From: Massilia sp. Root418
Lineage (GTDB): Bacteria > Pseudomonadota > Gammaproteobacteria > Burkholderiales > Burkholderiaceae_D
Length of the DNA stretch: 64,000 nucleotides
Assembly (NCBI RefSeq): GCF_001425265.1
Contig: NZ_LMEC01000020.1
Location: forward strand, 580,706 to 644,705
Direction of reading: 5' to 3'
The position numbers and the translations under genes are program-made. A model generated the notes under the pieces. The model had not been told where the DNA came from. It searched no databases and was given only the letters and a program-made list of their open reading frames with translations. Positions 50,476-57,826 of this stretch are shown here, piece by piece. How positions within the stretch are numbered: the first letter of the stretch is position 1; each line of letters begins with the position of its first letter.

Positions 50476-51333
50476 TCAAAATTCGTCGTCACCGAAGATC
50501 ACGACCAACTCTGCAATTCGAGCCCCGATTTCCTTATGTACTTTAGTGATCTGCGTCAAGTAAGTCGGACCGACTTTGGTACCTTTCAGTTTAGGTGACA
50601 TAAGATTTGCGACCATCTTTAGGTAATCGCTTAGCCTTTTCAGTTGTTCTAGCATAGCCAGCTGATCAACATTTTCTGCGATCTTCAGCGAATCGCGCGC
50701 GTATTCAAGAGTGCTTTGGCCAAGCACAAGCCAATGACTGAGAGGGTCGTCGTCAGCGGTCGAGATAGGACTTTGGCTCATAGTCCGGACGATTCCGAGC
50801 GTTTCTTCGACCATTTCTTCAAGGGAGCGCGGCGGTGGTGTTTCATCCTCCACGTTGGAAATCAAAATAGCCTGAATTTTTTCGCTGAGCTCAGGCCAGC
50901 ATCGTTCAAAGGCTCGCGTAAGTTGAACCTCGCTGAGTGGCTCACTGGTTGCTTCATTCACAGCTTTCATGAATTTCAGCACTTCCCCCTGCGAAAATGG
51001 CGTTGCCTGAAATTGAAGAAGTGGCCCCTTGAGCTGTGCTGAGTCGACGCCAAACAGAAGTGGGCAGACCCTACCAGCACGACTATCCTTTGAAACAGCC
51101 CCCGCTTCAAACAGCAGCCAAGGTGCTGTCAAGTTTTCTGCGGTAAGGCAGAATAGACCGAATTGACTCTTATGTAGATTCTCTGCGATATCTGTGGCCC
51201 AGCGTTGGCCCTTTGAGACGTCATCTGGCGTGAAATAAGGGCGCACCGACTGGATAACATCTGGGAGCCAGTACCTGATCACTTCTGCAATTTTTTTACT
51301 CTTCTCGCCTGACCACGATATAAATATCTGCAT
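50476..51333 (-). CDS. TIR-domain protein (second of two paralogues)
   Basis: The 285-residue product has an N-terminal TIR domain (MQIFISWSGEKSKKIAEVI; RWATDIAENLHKSQFGLFCLT) with the NADase-type W72-LLF-E76 motif in APWLLFEAGAVSK. The C-terminal 150 residues are helical and not recognised. Its TIR domain closely resembles that of the gene upstream (14 bp away), suggesting a tandem duplication with divergence of the C termini. It would cleave NAD to make a signal or act as an NADase. It is the fourth gene of the ThsA-led operon. Confidence 0.87.
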   Translation of the reverse strand: MQIFISWSGEKSKKIAEVIRYWLPDVIQSVRPYFTPDDVSKGQRWATDIAENLHKSQFGLFCLTAENLTAPWLLFEAGAVSKDSRAGRVCPLLFGVDSAQLKGPLLQFQATPFSQGEVLKFMKAVNEATSEPLSEVQLTRAFERCWPELSEKIQAILISNVEDETPPPRSLEEMVEETLGIVRTMSQSPISTADDDPLSHWLVLGQSTLEYARDSLKIAENVDQLAMLEQLKRLSDYLKMVANLMSPKLKGTKVGPTYLTQITKVHKEIGARIAELVVIFGDDEF

Positions 51334-51347
51334 GTCTGAAAACCCTT

Positions 51348-52355
51348 TTATGCGGAAACTTTGCTGTTTCTTGCTCGGTGACCAGTAGTATTTGGTGTTT
51401 GTTCATTGGAAGACTCTGAATCAGCCAACGTATCTGACTCCATTTCGAGCAGATGGTCCAATTCCCGAACCATCATATGCATCATCATCCTCGATTCGGA
51501 CTCGACTTCATCAGGGCCAAATGGGTTATGACGCATGACATCGGCCATTCTTTGGAATCGCCGCAAGGCAGCGACCGCCTCTTCCGCAGTCCCGTCTCGG
51601 GCCATTCGATATGCTTCCATTCCAATTTCATACATCCAAGGCATCTCGTCTCTAAACGCGCTGGCGACTACCAACAGGAAGATCGGATCGCCCGCCTTTA
51701 TGCCCATCGTCTTTCTCATTTCCCGCAGCATCATTGGATGAAACCGTCGATATCTGTATCGGGACGAGCGCGGACTATCTTCACCAAGCTCCCTAAAGCG
51801 TCCATCTAGTGTGCGGACGCTTGCCACAAGCTCCTCCATCACTTCAGCTTGTGGTCGGGCGTGCTTCGCTGGTTCGACACTCTTGGGAATCGCGAGAACC
51901 TTCTTTTCAAGCTCTGGCCACAGTGCTTCAAACAGTTGGCGTACTCGATCATCAGGGACTGGATTTTGCGCGAGTTGATTGAGCGAATTAACAACTTCGA
52001 ATACACCAGTCCGATCTACCTTCTTTGCTTGAAATTGAGCAAGCGGTCCCGTAATGTCACTGAACTCTAAGTCGAGAAGAAATGGGATGACTCTGCTGCC
52101 CTGCATCGATTTTGCGAGCGCGCCAGCCTCAAATAACACCCATGGTGATGCGACGTTTTCCTTCGTGATGCATAGGATGCCAAAGTTTGATGCTTCAAGC
52201 TCCTTGGCAACCTGATCTGCCCATCGCTGCCCCGCCTCAATGTCGGCCTGCGAAAGCCATGCTTCCACATAGTGAAGTACCAATGGCATCCAGTCATGCA
52301 ATGCATCAGCTAGGGCATGACTACGCTGACCACTCCAGCTCATGAAGACCTTCAT
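51348..52355 (-). CDS. TIR-domain protein (first of two paralogues)
   Basis: The 335-residue product has an N-terminal TIR domain starting MKVFMSWSGQRSHALADALHDWMP. The catalytic W72-VLF-E76 motif lies in SPWVLFEAGALAK. A longer C-terminal region contains RFHPMMLREMRKTMGIKAGDPIFLLVVASAFRDEMPWMYEIGMEAYR and a Met-rich helix (ESRMMMHMMVRELDHLLEME). The latter has no family I recognise. It follows the ThsB-like gene by 23 bp in the same direction. Confidence 0.88.
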   Translation of the reverse strand: MKVFMSWSGQRSHALADALHDWMPLVLHYVEAWLSQADIEAGQRWADQVAKELEASNFGILCITKENVASPWVLFEAGALAKSMQGSRVIPFLLDLEFSDITGPLAQFQAKKVDRTGVFEVVNSLNQLAQNPVPDDRVRQLFEALWPELEKKVLAIPKSVEPAKHARPQAEVMEELVASVRTLDGRFRELGEDSPRSSRYRYRRFHPMMLREMRKTMGIKAGDPIFLLVVASAFRDEMPWMYEIGMEAYRMARDGTAEEAVAALRRFQRMADVMRHNPFGPDEVESESRMMMHMMVRELDHLLEMESDTLADSESSNEQTPNTTGHRARNSKVSA

Positions 52356-52378
52356 TGTTTTACCTCCTTAGGATAGCG

Positions 52379-52933
52379 TCAGTCACTAATTCCGAATGAA
52401 CGATAGGCCGCGTCGCTATAAATGCCCAATCCTCCGCCAGCCGGGAGGTTGCTGTGCGAAAACCCGAGTGCATCCATGATTGCCGCTTTTTTGAAAGGGA
52501 TATGAATTATGCTTGCAGTGCCGTTGTTGATCCTCGTTTCCATTGCAGCTGGCCAGTACGTGGAAAATGCTCTAGGCGCGCGAATAGGTTTATCCCAAAC
52601 TGCATAAGCAGCAATAATTGGGATTTTATATTTATCGACCGCTTGCTCAATTTCAAAAGGAACCCAGTCTTTATCGTTCTTCGTGGTCTCGCCGATGATC
52701 AACACCAAATTCTTTGAATTTGCTAGGCGCGCGTGCAGCGAGCGCCGCAAAGTTTCTTTGGAGCTCGAATCCCTGACCGCTGCCACTTTTTCATGGCTGT
52801 TAACCATGGTGAAATCATCGTCAGGGCTGGCCGACCACGCACGCATCATGTAGTAGTAATCGATATCCGTTTTGCCGGGAACGTTATTCCCATCGGCGTG
52901 AAAAGCGACGTACGTTCCGTTGCGATATGCCAT
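52379..52933 (-). CDS. ThsB-like TIR-fold protein (MTH538 family)
   Basis: ATG 52933, with GGAGGAG upstream, gives 184 residues and overlaps the ThsA-like stop by 1 bp. The sequence TYVAFHADGNNVPGKTDIDYYYMMRAW, then SSSKETLRRSLHARLANSKNLVLIIGETTKNDKDWVPFEIEQAVDKYKIPIIAAY, is the ThsB/MTH538 TIR-like pattern, with W90-VPF-E94 as the putative catalytic site. In Thoeris systems ThsB senses infection and makes an NAD-derived signal that activates ThsA. Immediate coupling to a macro-domain ThsA-like gene supports that role here. Confidence 0.85.
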   Translation of the reverse strand: MAYRNGTYVAFHADGNNVPGKTDIDYYYMMRAWSASPDDDFTMVNSHEKVAAVRDSSSKETLRRSLHARLANSKNLVLIIGETTKNDKDWVPFEIEQAVDKYKIPIIAAYAVWDKPIRAPRAFSTYWPAAMETRINNGTASIIHIPFKKAAIMDALGFSHSNLPAGGGLGIYSDAAYRSFGISD

Positions 52934-53907
52934 TACTTCTCCTCCCAATGTTTCTTGACCTCTCTGAGGTCAAGGTCATCAAAGCGATCGCGATGCAGCA
53001 CAATGCGGATTTTCGTTGTGATCTCGCTAGCCTTCGTAACGGTTATGGCAGACAGAATCAGTAAGTTCAAAAGGTCACGCGTCGGCAGACCCAAGCCAGA
53101 CAGCCCGCTGCCGACTAGCGGAAGATTCAGAGGATGGCCGCCGCACTCAATGCGTGCCCGCGCCCAAAGCATGTTTAGAGCGTTCCACATCATCGTCACG
53201 TCCGCACTTGCCTTGCACGTCTGTGGATCAGTGTGGGCAAGCGCGAATACGATGTAGCGATCAGAATTCGCAACAAGCACGGCAGTTGTGCCAATTTTGT
53301 ATTGCTGATTTTTGCCTTCAAATTTTTCGTGGACGACCTCAAAAGGCTCTTGTGCCAGTTCCGCAGAAACCTGCTTGTCGAATGGCTCAGCATGTCCACC
53401 GAAGCATTTCTGGATGAGCATCCCGTGCAGACTACGATCTGAAACGGGTTTCCCCAACTTGCTGTCGAAGAATTCGTTCACGGCAATAGCTCGGATTCCA
53501 TCCTGTTCAAAGATGTCGCCGAAAACGACCTCGATTTTGCTTGCGCAGGTTGCGACGCAAATTTCGACTTTAGACGGCTTCCATACCTTCTTCAGCGCGA
53601 AACCGATGCTGATAAGTAGGGTGGACAGGAGGGGGAAAGCCCCTTCAATTTGGATCTGAGGTGCGAAGTGGTTCAGTGCCTTGATGACCGTGAAGATCAT
53701 GCTGAATGAACTAAATGCATAACCTGCAACTTTTGCAGGACTGCGGAGCAATCCTCGCCCCAGATCACCAATGCTGTTCATCAACATACCCTTAAAGAAG
53801 ATGTTGACCAATTGTACATGAAACAATCTACTTGGTAACACTTCATAGAGTCTAAAAAGCAATGCCACTACCGCATTTGCTTTGCTCGGCGGGGGCGGGA
53901 GCGGCAA
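52933..53907 (-). CDS. ThsA-like membrane protein with C-terminal macro domain
   Basis: The ORF encodes up to 324 residues. Two membrane helices are seen around residues 58-80 (AGYAFSSFSMIFTVIKALNHFA) and 88-105 (GAFPLLSTLLISIGFAL). A macro-type domain follows (VVFGDIFEQDGIRAIAVNEFFDSKLGKPVSDRSLHG; PLVGSGLSGLGLPTRDLLNLLILS). This layout is that of type II Thoeris ThsA, where the macro domain binds an ADP-ribose-derived signal and the membrane part is the killer. The start is uncertain: TTG 53907 is the longest, and ATG 53787 or 53781 are alternatives. It is 24 bp after the XRE gene. Confidence 0.8.
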   Translation of the reverse strand: MPLPPPPSKANAVVALLFRLYEVLPSRLFHVQLVNIFFKGMLMNSIGDLGRGLLRSPAKVAGYAFSSFSMIFTVIKALNHFAPQIQIEGAFPLLSTLLISIGFALKKVWKPSKVEICVATCASKIEVVFGDIFEQDGIRAIAVNEFFDSKLGKPVSDRSLHGMLIQKCFGGHAEPFDKQVSAELAQEPFEVVHEKFEGKNQQYKIGTTAVLVANSDRYIVFALAHTDPQTCKASADVTMMWNALNMLWARARIECGGHPLNLPLVGSGLSGLGLPTRDLLNLLILSAITVTKASEITTKIRIVLHRDRFDDLDLREVKKHWEEK

Positions 53908-53931
53908 TGACCGCCACGAGTTGATCTACAG

Positions 53932-54237
53932 CTAAGTCCTTGCGGCCTTCAATATGGAGGCTTTTTTACGACTCCCTGCACGGTGGTACTCGATCACGAG
54001 TTCAGCGAGCTTGTCGTCCTCTGTATAGAAATACGCGGCGGGGATATCCAGCACCTCGGCCAACCGCTGAGCGATCAAGAAGTCGGCCTTGTGCACTCCC
54101 AGTTCATACCTGTTGATACGCGTACTGGCAACAAACTGATCCAAGCCCGCTGCGATGCCAAGAGCCTTTTGCGACATGCCGCTCTCCGTCCGAACTTCCC
54201 TGAGCCGCCGCCCCCAGAGCTCATTTGCGTGTTCCAT
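53932..54237 (-). CDS. XRE-family regulator heading the TIR operon
   Basis: The 101-residue product has an N-terminal HTH (ELWGRRLREVRTESGMSQKALGIAAGLDQFVASTRINRYELGVHKADF) and a helical tail. It is probably a repressor of its own operon. Two matching palindromes lie in the 114 bp upstream, shared with a divergent small membrane-protein gene. Such regulators often hold immune operons in check until infection. Confidence 0.88.
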   Translation of the reverse strand: MEHANELWGRRLREVRTESGMSQKALGIAAGLDQFVASTRINRYELGVHKADFLIAQRLAEVLDIPAAYFYTEDDKLAELVIEYHRAGSRKKASILKAART

Positions 54238-54240
54238 CCT

Positions 54241-54314
54241 GTAGTTCCATGAATTTTCGGAACTACGAGAATCGTTATTTAGAACTGATCTAGATACTAC
54301 GAGTTTCGTAGTAT
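54241..54314. promoter_or_regulatory. Tandem palindromic operators ACTACGA-N3-TCGTAGT before the XRE gene
   Basis: One copy is perfect (54296-54312, ACTACGA-GTT-TCGTAGT, extended to 54294-54314). A second has two mismatches (54262-54278, ACTACGA-GAA-TCGTTAT), 34 bp apart centre to centre. A further GTAGTTCC/GGAACTAC inverted repeat overlaps at 54241-54266. These sit in the divergent promoter region and are likely bound by the XRE protein. Confidence 0.7.
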
Positions 54315-54351
54315 TGGGTAGAATAGCTCTTTTTCTGAGCTGAAAGCCCCC

Positions 54352-54711
54352 ATGTTCTCTGTTGTCTATGTAGCACTATGGCTGGCCTTGGTCTATGTCT
54401 TTCACACCAAGGTCCCGTACGCGAAGCCGAAGATCGATGGCTTCCTTACTGGCGTTGTGATGCTGGGCTTTTACCTGAGCTTTAGTATTGTCGGCTTCGC
54501 CTTGCCGGAGGGGCTGCATAAAATGCTGGGGCTCGGTTTTGGGCCCGACTGGCTGATGCGGCTGTCGCAGGTCACAGGGGCTGTGTGCGCCTTCTATGTC
54601 GGCCTACGCGGGACCTTTGTCTGGGGCATTCTGCTCATTCTGGGAATCGGGATTGCCGTAGCCAGTTGGGTCATTCAGACGGTGTGGGAATTCGTGGCTC
54701 ACGGAGCGTGA
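54352..54711 (+). CDS. Small four-helix membrane protein divergent from the TIR operon
   Basis: The 119-residue product has about four hydrophobic helices: MFSVVYVALWLALVYVF, GVVMLGFYLSFSIVGFAL, LSQVTGAVCAFYVGLRG and FVWGILLILGIGIAVASWVIQTVW. It has no signal or catalytic motif. It is the only plus-strand gene in the cargo and shares the operator region with the XRE gene, so it may be co-regulated. No family is recognised. It could be a membrane effector, a regulator of ThsA or an unrelated passenger. Confidence 0.7.
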   Translation: MFSVVYVALWLALVYVFHTKVPYAKPKIDGFLTGVVMLGFYLSFSIVGFALPEGLHKMLGLGFGPDWLMRLSQVTGAVCAFYVGLRGTFVWGILLILGIGIAVASWVIQTVWEFVAHGA

Positions 54712-54751
54712 ACTCACACAACCGGGAAGCCGCCGCGCGGCCTCGCAACAG

Positions 54752-54787
54752 GATGCTCGTTCGATAAAAGCACATCGATCGAGCATC
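54752..54787. terminator. Hairpin between the small membrane protein and the protease genes
   Basis: Arms GATGCTCGTTCGAT and ATCGATCGAGCATC pair at 13 of 14 positions around an 8-base loop (AAAAGCAC), between convergent genes ending at 54711 and 54891. It probably terminates one or both transcripts. Confidence 0.55.
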
Positions 54788-54890
54788 GCTGCCTAACTTG
54801 CACGTGTATCCCTCATCCGAAGCCTTCCTTTAGTAAACTCAGAGAGTGTGTCGACAAGCGAAGATTTCAAAACCAAAGTTCGAACTTGCA

Positions 54891-55700
54891 TTACCCCCAA
54901 GCTTCAAAAGCTGCTCTAATTGCTGCGGCAGGCAGCACAACTGCAGTACGCTCTACGGAATGCCATTCGAGAAATACCCCGGCAATCCGTCCTGCCCCAG
55001 AAGCAGTGTCATGCCGAAAAACAGGGCCGCCGCTTAATCCTTTCAATGCTCCTAAACGATCAAATTTTTCGAGTTGATCATCCACCATTTCTTTCAGATC
55101 AATGTGGAATGCCAACAAAGGAATCTCTAAATCTAGTAATTTTGACCGTAAAGGAACCTTCGCTTTTCTGCCAAGAGAGATACGAAAGCCTTCAAGTGTC
55201 CAGCCCACCGTGTTACTGAACTTATTTTTTGACAAAGGAAATCCATAAACCTGATACAAGGAAGAAATGCCACTATCGGCAACATCCCTCAGCTCATAGT
55301 CTAACTCAATACAGATGCATACACTGAAGAGTGTCTTTAGTTGAGTTGAAGGAATGGTGATGAGAGCTAAATCCACATCCTCATTGTAAAGTATACGGCA
55401 TTGCTGTTTTTCCAGAAATACACTGCCTTCAGGGCCTTTTAATACTACACTCTTCCCCTCCAATTCGGCGGCAACATGCCCAGCTGTCACAATTGATACA
55501 ACGCCTTTATGGAGCACAGGAAAACCGCTTCCGGATGCCTCCCATTTTTTATCATCAGGGTTTTGCGCCCCGAACATCACAAGCTGTGGATCACCACCAA
55601 ATGCTAGTCGCCCATAGTGCACCTCAACATGGTTTGGAAACAGGTTCGGATATCCTACTTCACTTGACGGTGTATTCGTTTTAGAGGAACGTTTTTGCAT
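54891..55700 (-). CDS. Trypsin-like serine protease
   Basis: The 269-residue product has a chymotrypsin-fold triad: His75 in SIVTAGHVAAEL, Asp110 in NEDVDLALITIP and Ser in LKGLSGGPVFRHD. No signal peptide, so it should act in the cytoplasm. Trypsin-like domains without export signals recur in bacterial conflict systems, where they act as effectors or are coupled to sensors; that role is inference here. The gene is clearly AT-richer than the genome. It lies 53 bp downstream of the HNH gene, co-oriented. Confidence 0.85.
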   Translation of the reverse strand: MQKRSSKTNTPSSEVGYPNLFPNHVEVHYGRLAFGGDPQLVMFGAQNPDDKKWEASGSGFPVLHKGVVSIVTAGHVAAELEGKSVVLKGPEGSVFLEKQQCRILYNEDVDLALITIPSTQLKTLFSVCICIELDYELRDVADSGISSLYQVYGFPLSKNKFSNTVGWTLEGFRISLGRKAKVPLRSKLLDLEIPLLAFHIDLKEMVDDQLEKFDRLGALKGLSGGPVFRHDTASGAGRIAGVFLEWHSVERTAVVLPAAAIRAAFEAWG

Positions 55701-55753
55701 ATATATGTGAAATAATCAAGTTCAGTCAGTACTCAACGATTGGGAGTTTCTTA

Positions 55754-56656
55754 TTATGTCTCGAATCCCTGCCAGCCGAATAGCAGGTCCTGATCTCCAT
55801 CAAGAGCCACATGCTTGTGGAACACTATTCGTTCGCCATCTTGATCATGAATGATGCCCGACGGCTCAACAGAACAGGAAGATACGACTTGTCGAATAGC
55901 GTCAGTTCCCCCCACAAAGCCGACGACACGCATACCTTTATTCCATTCCAATGCCCAGCTTATCATCGCAAGCTCCTTGTGCCTTCGAATGTGAATACGA
56001 AAGTAGCCATCAGCTCCATCAGCACGCAAACAAGGTAACCAATCAAAAACGTACTCAGAAAACCACTTGAGTTTGTTGTTTCCCCAGTCTGAGCAAGGCG
56101 CTGAATACCAGTGATGGAAATCGCCACTTAGGAACAAGCCGATACGTGACGACCAATCGTATGTCATCTGATAAAAAAAACCTTGTACGTGAAAGCGTGC
56201 CAGATTGCAAATTCTACCATGGTCAATTTGAGGAGGAGCCACGAAATTCATGGAAATTGTCGCGCCGCCAAACTGGCTGGAAAGTTGAATGTTTTCATCA
56301 CTTTTGATGACTGGCTTCCCAGTACGACGGCTTATAGCGCCGGGGGCTTTACGCTTAATTTCAGTGGCAACCAGCGGATCAAGCTGATCAGAAGCATGAT
56401 TAAGTGGCGGAATCATCGTAATGACAGAGATATCATTCTCAAGGTCGCATTTATCATCGTTGCACCTCTTACAAGCGTATACGACTAAGTTCCACACACG
56501 GGCAAGACTTCCTTTTGGTACAAAATTCCTTCCAATGACGTGCTCGTCAGTATGCGCCAGTGTTTTGCCAAACGGCACTCCACAGTATGCGCAGGTCCGG
56601 TTCCTTAGCCGGATAAGTCGGCGAGGCGGAGGTGTATAAACAGTTCGTTCGCTCAT
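55754..56656 (-). CDS. HNH-type endonuclease with zinc-binding cysteines
   Basis: With ATG 56656 the product has 300 residues. The nuclease core near the N terminus reads CAYCGVPFGKTLAHTDEHVIGRNFVPKGS, then YACKRCNDDKCDLE: two CxxC zinc pairs bracketing a DEHVIGR motif, the HNH arrangement. The remainder (about 220 residues) has no recognised domain. A GTG at 56701 is an alternative, overlapping the acetyltransferase gene. Its target (phage DNA or host) is unknown. Confidence 0.82.
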   Translation of the reverse strand: MSERTVYTPPPRRLIRLRNRTCAYCGVPFGKTLAHTDEHVIGRNFVPKGSLARVWNLVVYACKRCNDDKCDLENDISVITMIPPLNHASDQLDPLVATEIKRKAPGAISRRTGKPVIKSDENIQLSSQFGGATISMNFVAPPQIDHGRICNLARFHVQGFFYQMTYDWSSRIGLFLSGDFHHWYSAPCSDWGNNKLKWFSEYVFDWLPCLRADGADGYFRIHIRRHKELAMISWALEWNKGMRVVGFVGGTDAIRQVVSSCSVEPSGIIHDQDGERIVFHKHVALDGDQDLLFGWQGFET

Positions 56657-56660
56657 GTCG

Positions 56661-57122
56661 TCAATTTTCACTGAGCTCGGCGCTGCAGTGGTACGTTCCA
56701 CGGCAGCAAGCTAGAGAGCACCACATCTCATAAGGATCATCTTCGACTCCGGTCGTCGTGAACCCATGTCGCTCGAAAAAGCGACGGCGGGTCTCGCCAC
56801 AGCACAACAATTTGATGGGCCCGCCAATTTCCGAGTCCTGCTTTATCTGTTGGACAAGCGTGCTCGCTATTCCTTGTCCGCGTGCAGCCGGATCGGTGTA
56901 AAGGAAGACTAGTTCCGCATGCGGCGGCCTATAGGATACGCCGCAGTTCCTCGCCACAACAGCGAAACCTCCCTCGAGCCTACGAACCACCAAATGACCG
57001 CTTTTTAGGCCTAGCTGTATGTTGCGAGGAAAGTCAGGTGCCGCATCGTCTGTAAACTCACCGATATTCTGGACAAGGAACGATACGATCTCGCTATCAG
57101 TCATCTCAATAAAGTCAGGCAC
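56661..57122 (-). CDS. GNAT-family N-acetyltransferase
   Basis: The 153-residue product (GTG start with AGGATG upstream) has the acetyl-CoA-binding motif LVFLYTDPAARGQGIASTLVQQI and a C-terminal IKLLCCGETRRRFFERHGF, typical of GNAT enzymes. It starts 8 bp after the preceding small ORF and ends 5 bp before the HNH start. It could acetylate a toxin partner, tRNA or a small molecule. Confidence 0.82.
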   Translation of the reverse strand: MPDFIEMTDSEIVSFLVQNIGEFTDDAAPDFPRNIQLGLKSGHLVVRRLEGGFAVVARNCGVSYRPPHAELVFLYTDPAARGQGIASTLVQQIKQDSEIGGPIKLLCCGETRRRFFERHGFTTTGVEDDPYEMWCSLACCRGTYHCSAELSEN

Positions 57123-57130
57123 TGGGCATC

Positions 57131-57418
57131 CTACTTATTCGCCAAGTATTCTGTGAAGCCCCGATGGCATTCACGAATGAGAGCGGGAAGTGAGTTCGGG
57201 AGGATTTTAATTTCAGTTTTGGTAGGGCTGAGTGTGGCGACGTTCTCTCCATACTCCAACCCGATGTGGGTTAGACGCTGGAAAGTCTTGACCTCGCCCG
57301 AACCGGTCGACGAGAGATATTCGACTTCTTCGACCAAGCGAGCCCAGATCAGCATTTGTAGAATGGCCTGCGCGTGAAGAGGAATAGCATGCTGCTTCAG
57401 TGCTGCCGTGATTGACAT
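57131..57418 (-). CDS. Small hypothetical protein, 95 residues
   Basis: From ATG 57418 (GGGAGGAAA upstream) it reads MSITAALKQHAIPLHAQAILQMLIWARLVEEVEYLSSTGSGEVKTFQRL and ends in a helix (PALIRECHRGFTEYLANK). It is soluble, with a winged-helix-like feel at the N terminus but no confident family. It lies 8 bp before the acetyltransferase gene and 29 bp after the next small ORF. A GTG at 57451 would extend it. Confidence 0.6.
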   Translation of the reverse strand: MSITAALKQHAIPLHAQAILQMLIWARLVEEVEYLSSTGSGEVKTFQRLTHIGLEYGENVATLSPTKTEIKILPNSLPALIRECHRGFTEYLANK

Positions 57419-57447
57419 GAGTTTCACCGTTTTCCTCCCCTGTCCGT

Positions 57448-57669
57448 TCACGCTGGATTAACGATCCGCACGGACTCAATGCTACTGATTTCGATATGCG
57501 CGAGGCCCAAATCTTCGATTAAACAGACAAGCTGAGGCGATTGCTCAGAATTCCATTTTGCCAGGCTTCCACGATGATCTTTTCCGCTCTTAGTGCGAAT
57601 TTCCAAGCCATCAAAGTGACCGTTTTTCTCACGCGCAGACTCGCGCAGAACACTAAAAATAGTTGCCAT
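57448..57669 (-). CDS. Small hypothetical protein, 73 residues
   Basis: The ATG at 57669 follows GAGGAAG. The product MATIFSVLRESAREKNGHFDGLEIRTKSGKDHRGSL, ending LGLAHIEISSIESVRIVNPA, looks like a small beta-barrel (SH3/Sm-like) domain. It is the first gene of the run that includes the acetyltransferase, HNH and protease genes. I do not recognise it. 57670-57826 upstream shows no gene. Confidence 0.6.
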   Translation of the reverse strand: MATIFSVLRESAREKNGHFDGLEIRTKSGKDHRGSLAKWNSEQSPQLVCLIEDLGLAHIEISSIESVRIVNPA

Positions 57670-57826
57670 TCATTCTTCCTCTTAAAATAGCCTTTTAATT
57701 GTCTATTCAGCGCTGAAGCGGCCAAGAATGGTGCAGAGCAACGATAGACTGTTGGTATATTACCCGGATTATTGCCGCCCAGCTACGCCCAATTTTGGGG
57801 AGGACATCGGTTGCCTGCGCGGTAAT

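Noticed and set aside
57670..57826. Search for a second IS66 terminus just after tnpC
   Set aside because: No GTAAGCGCC-type end is present, so a simple IS66 nested in the island is not supported. The element end is at 49617.
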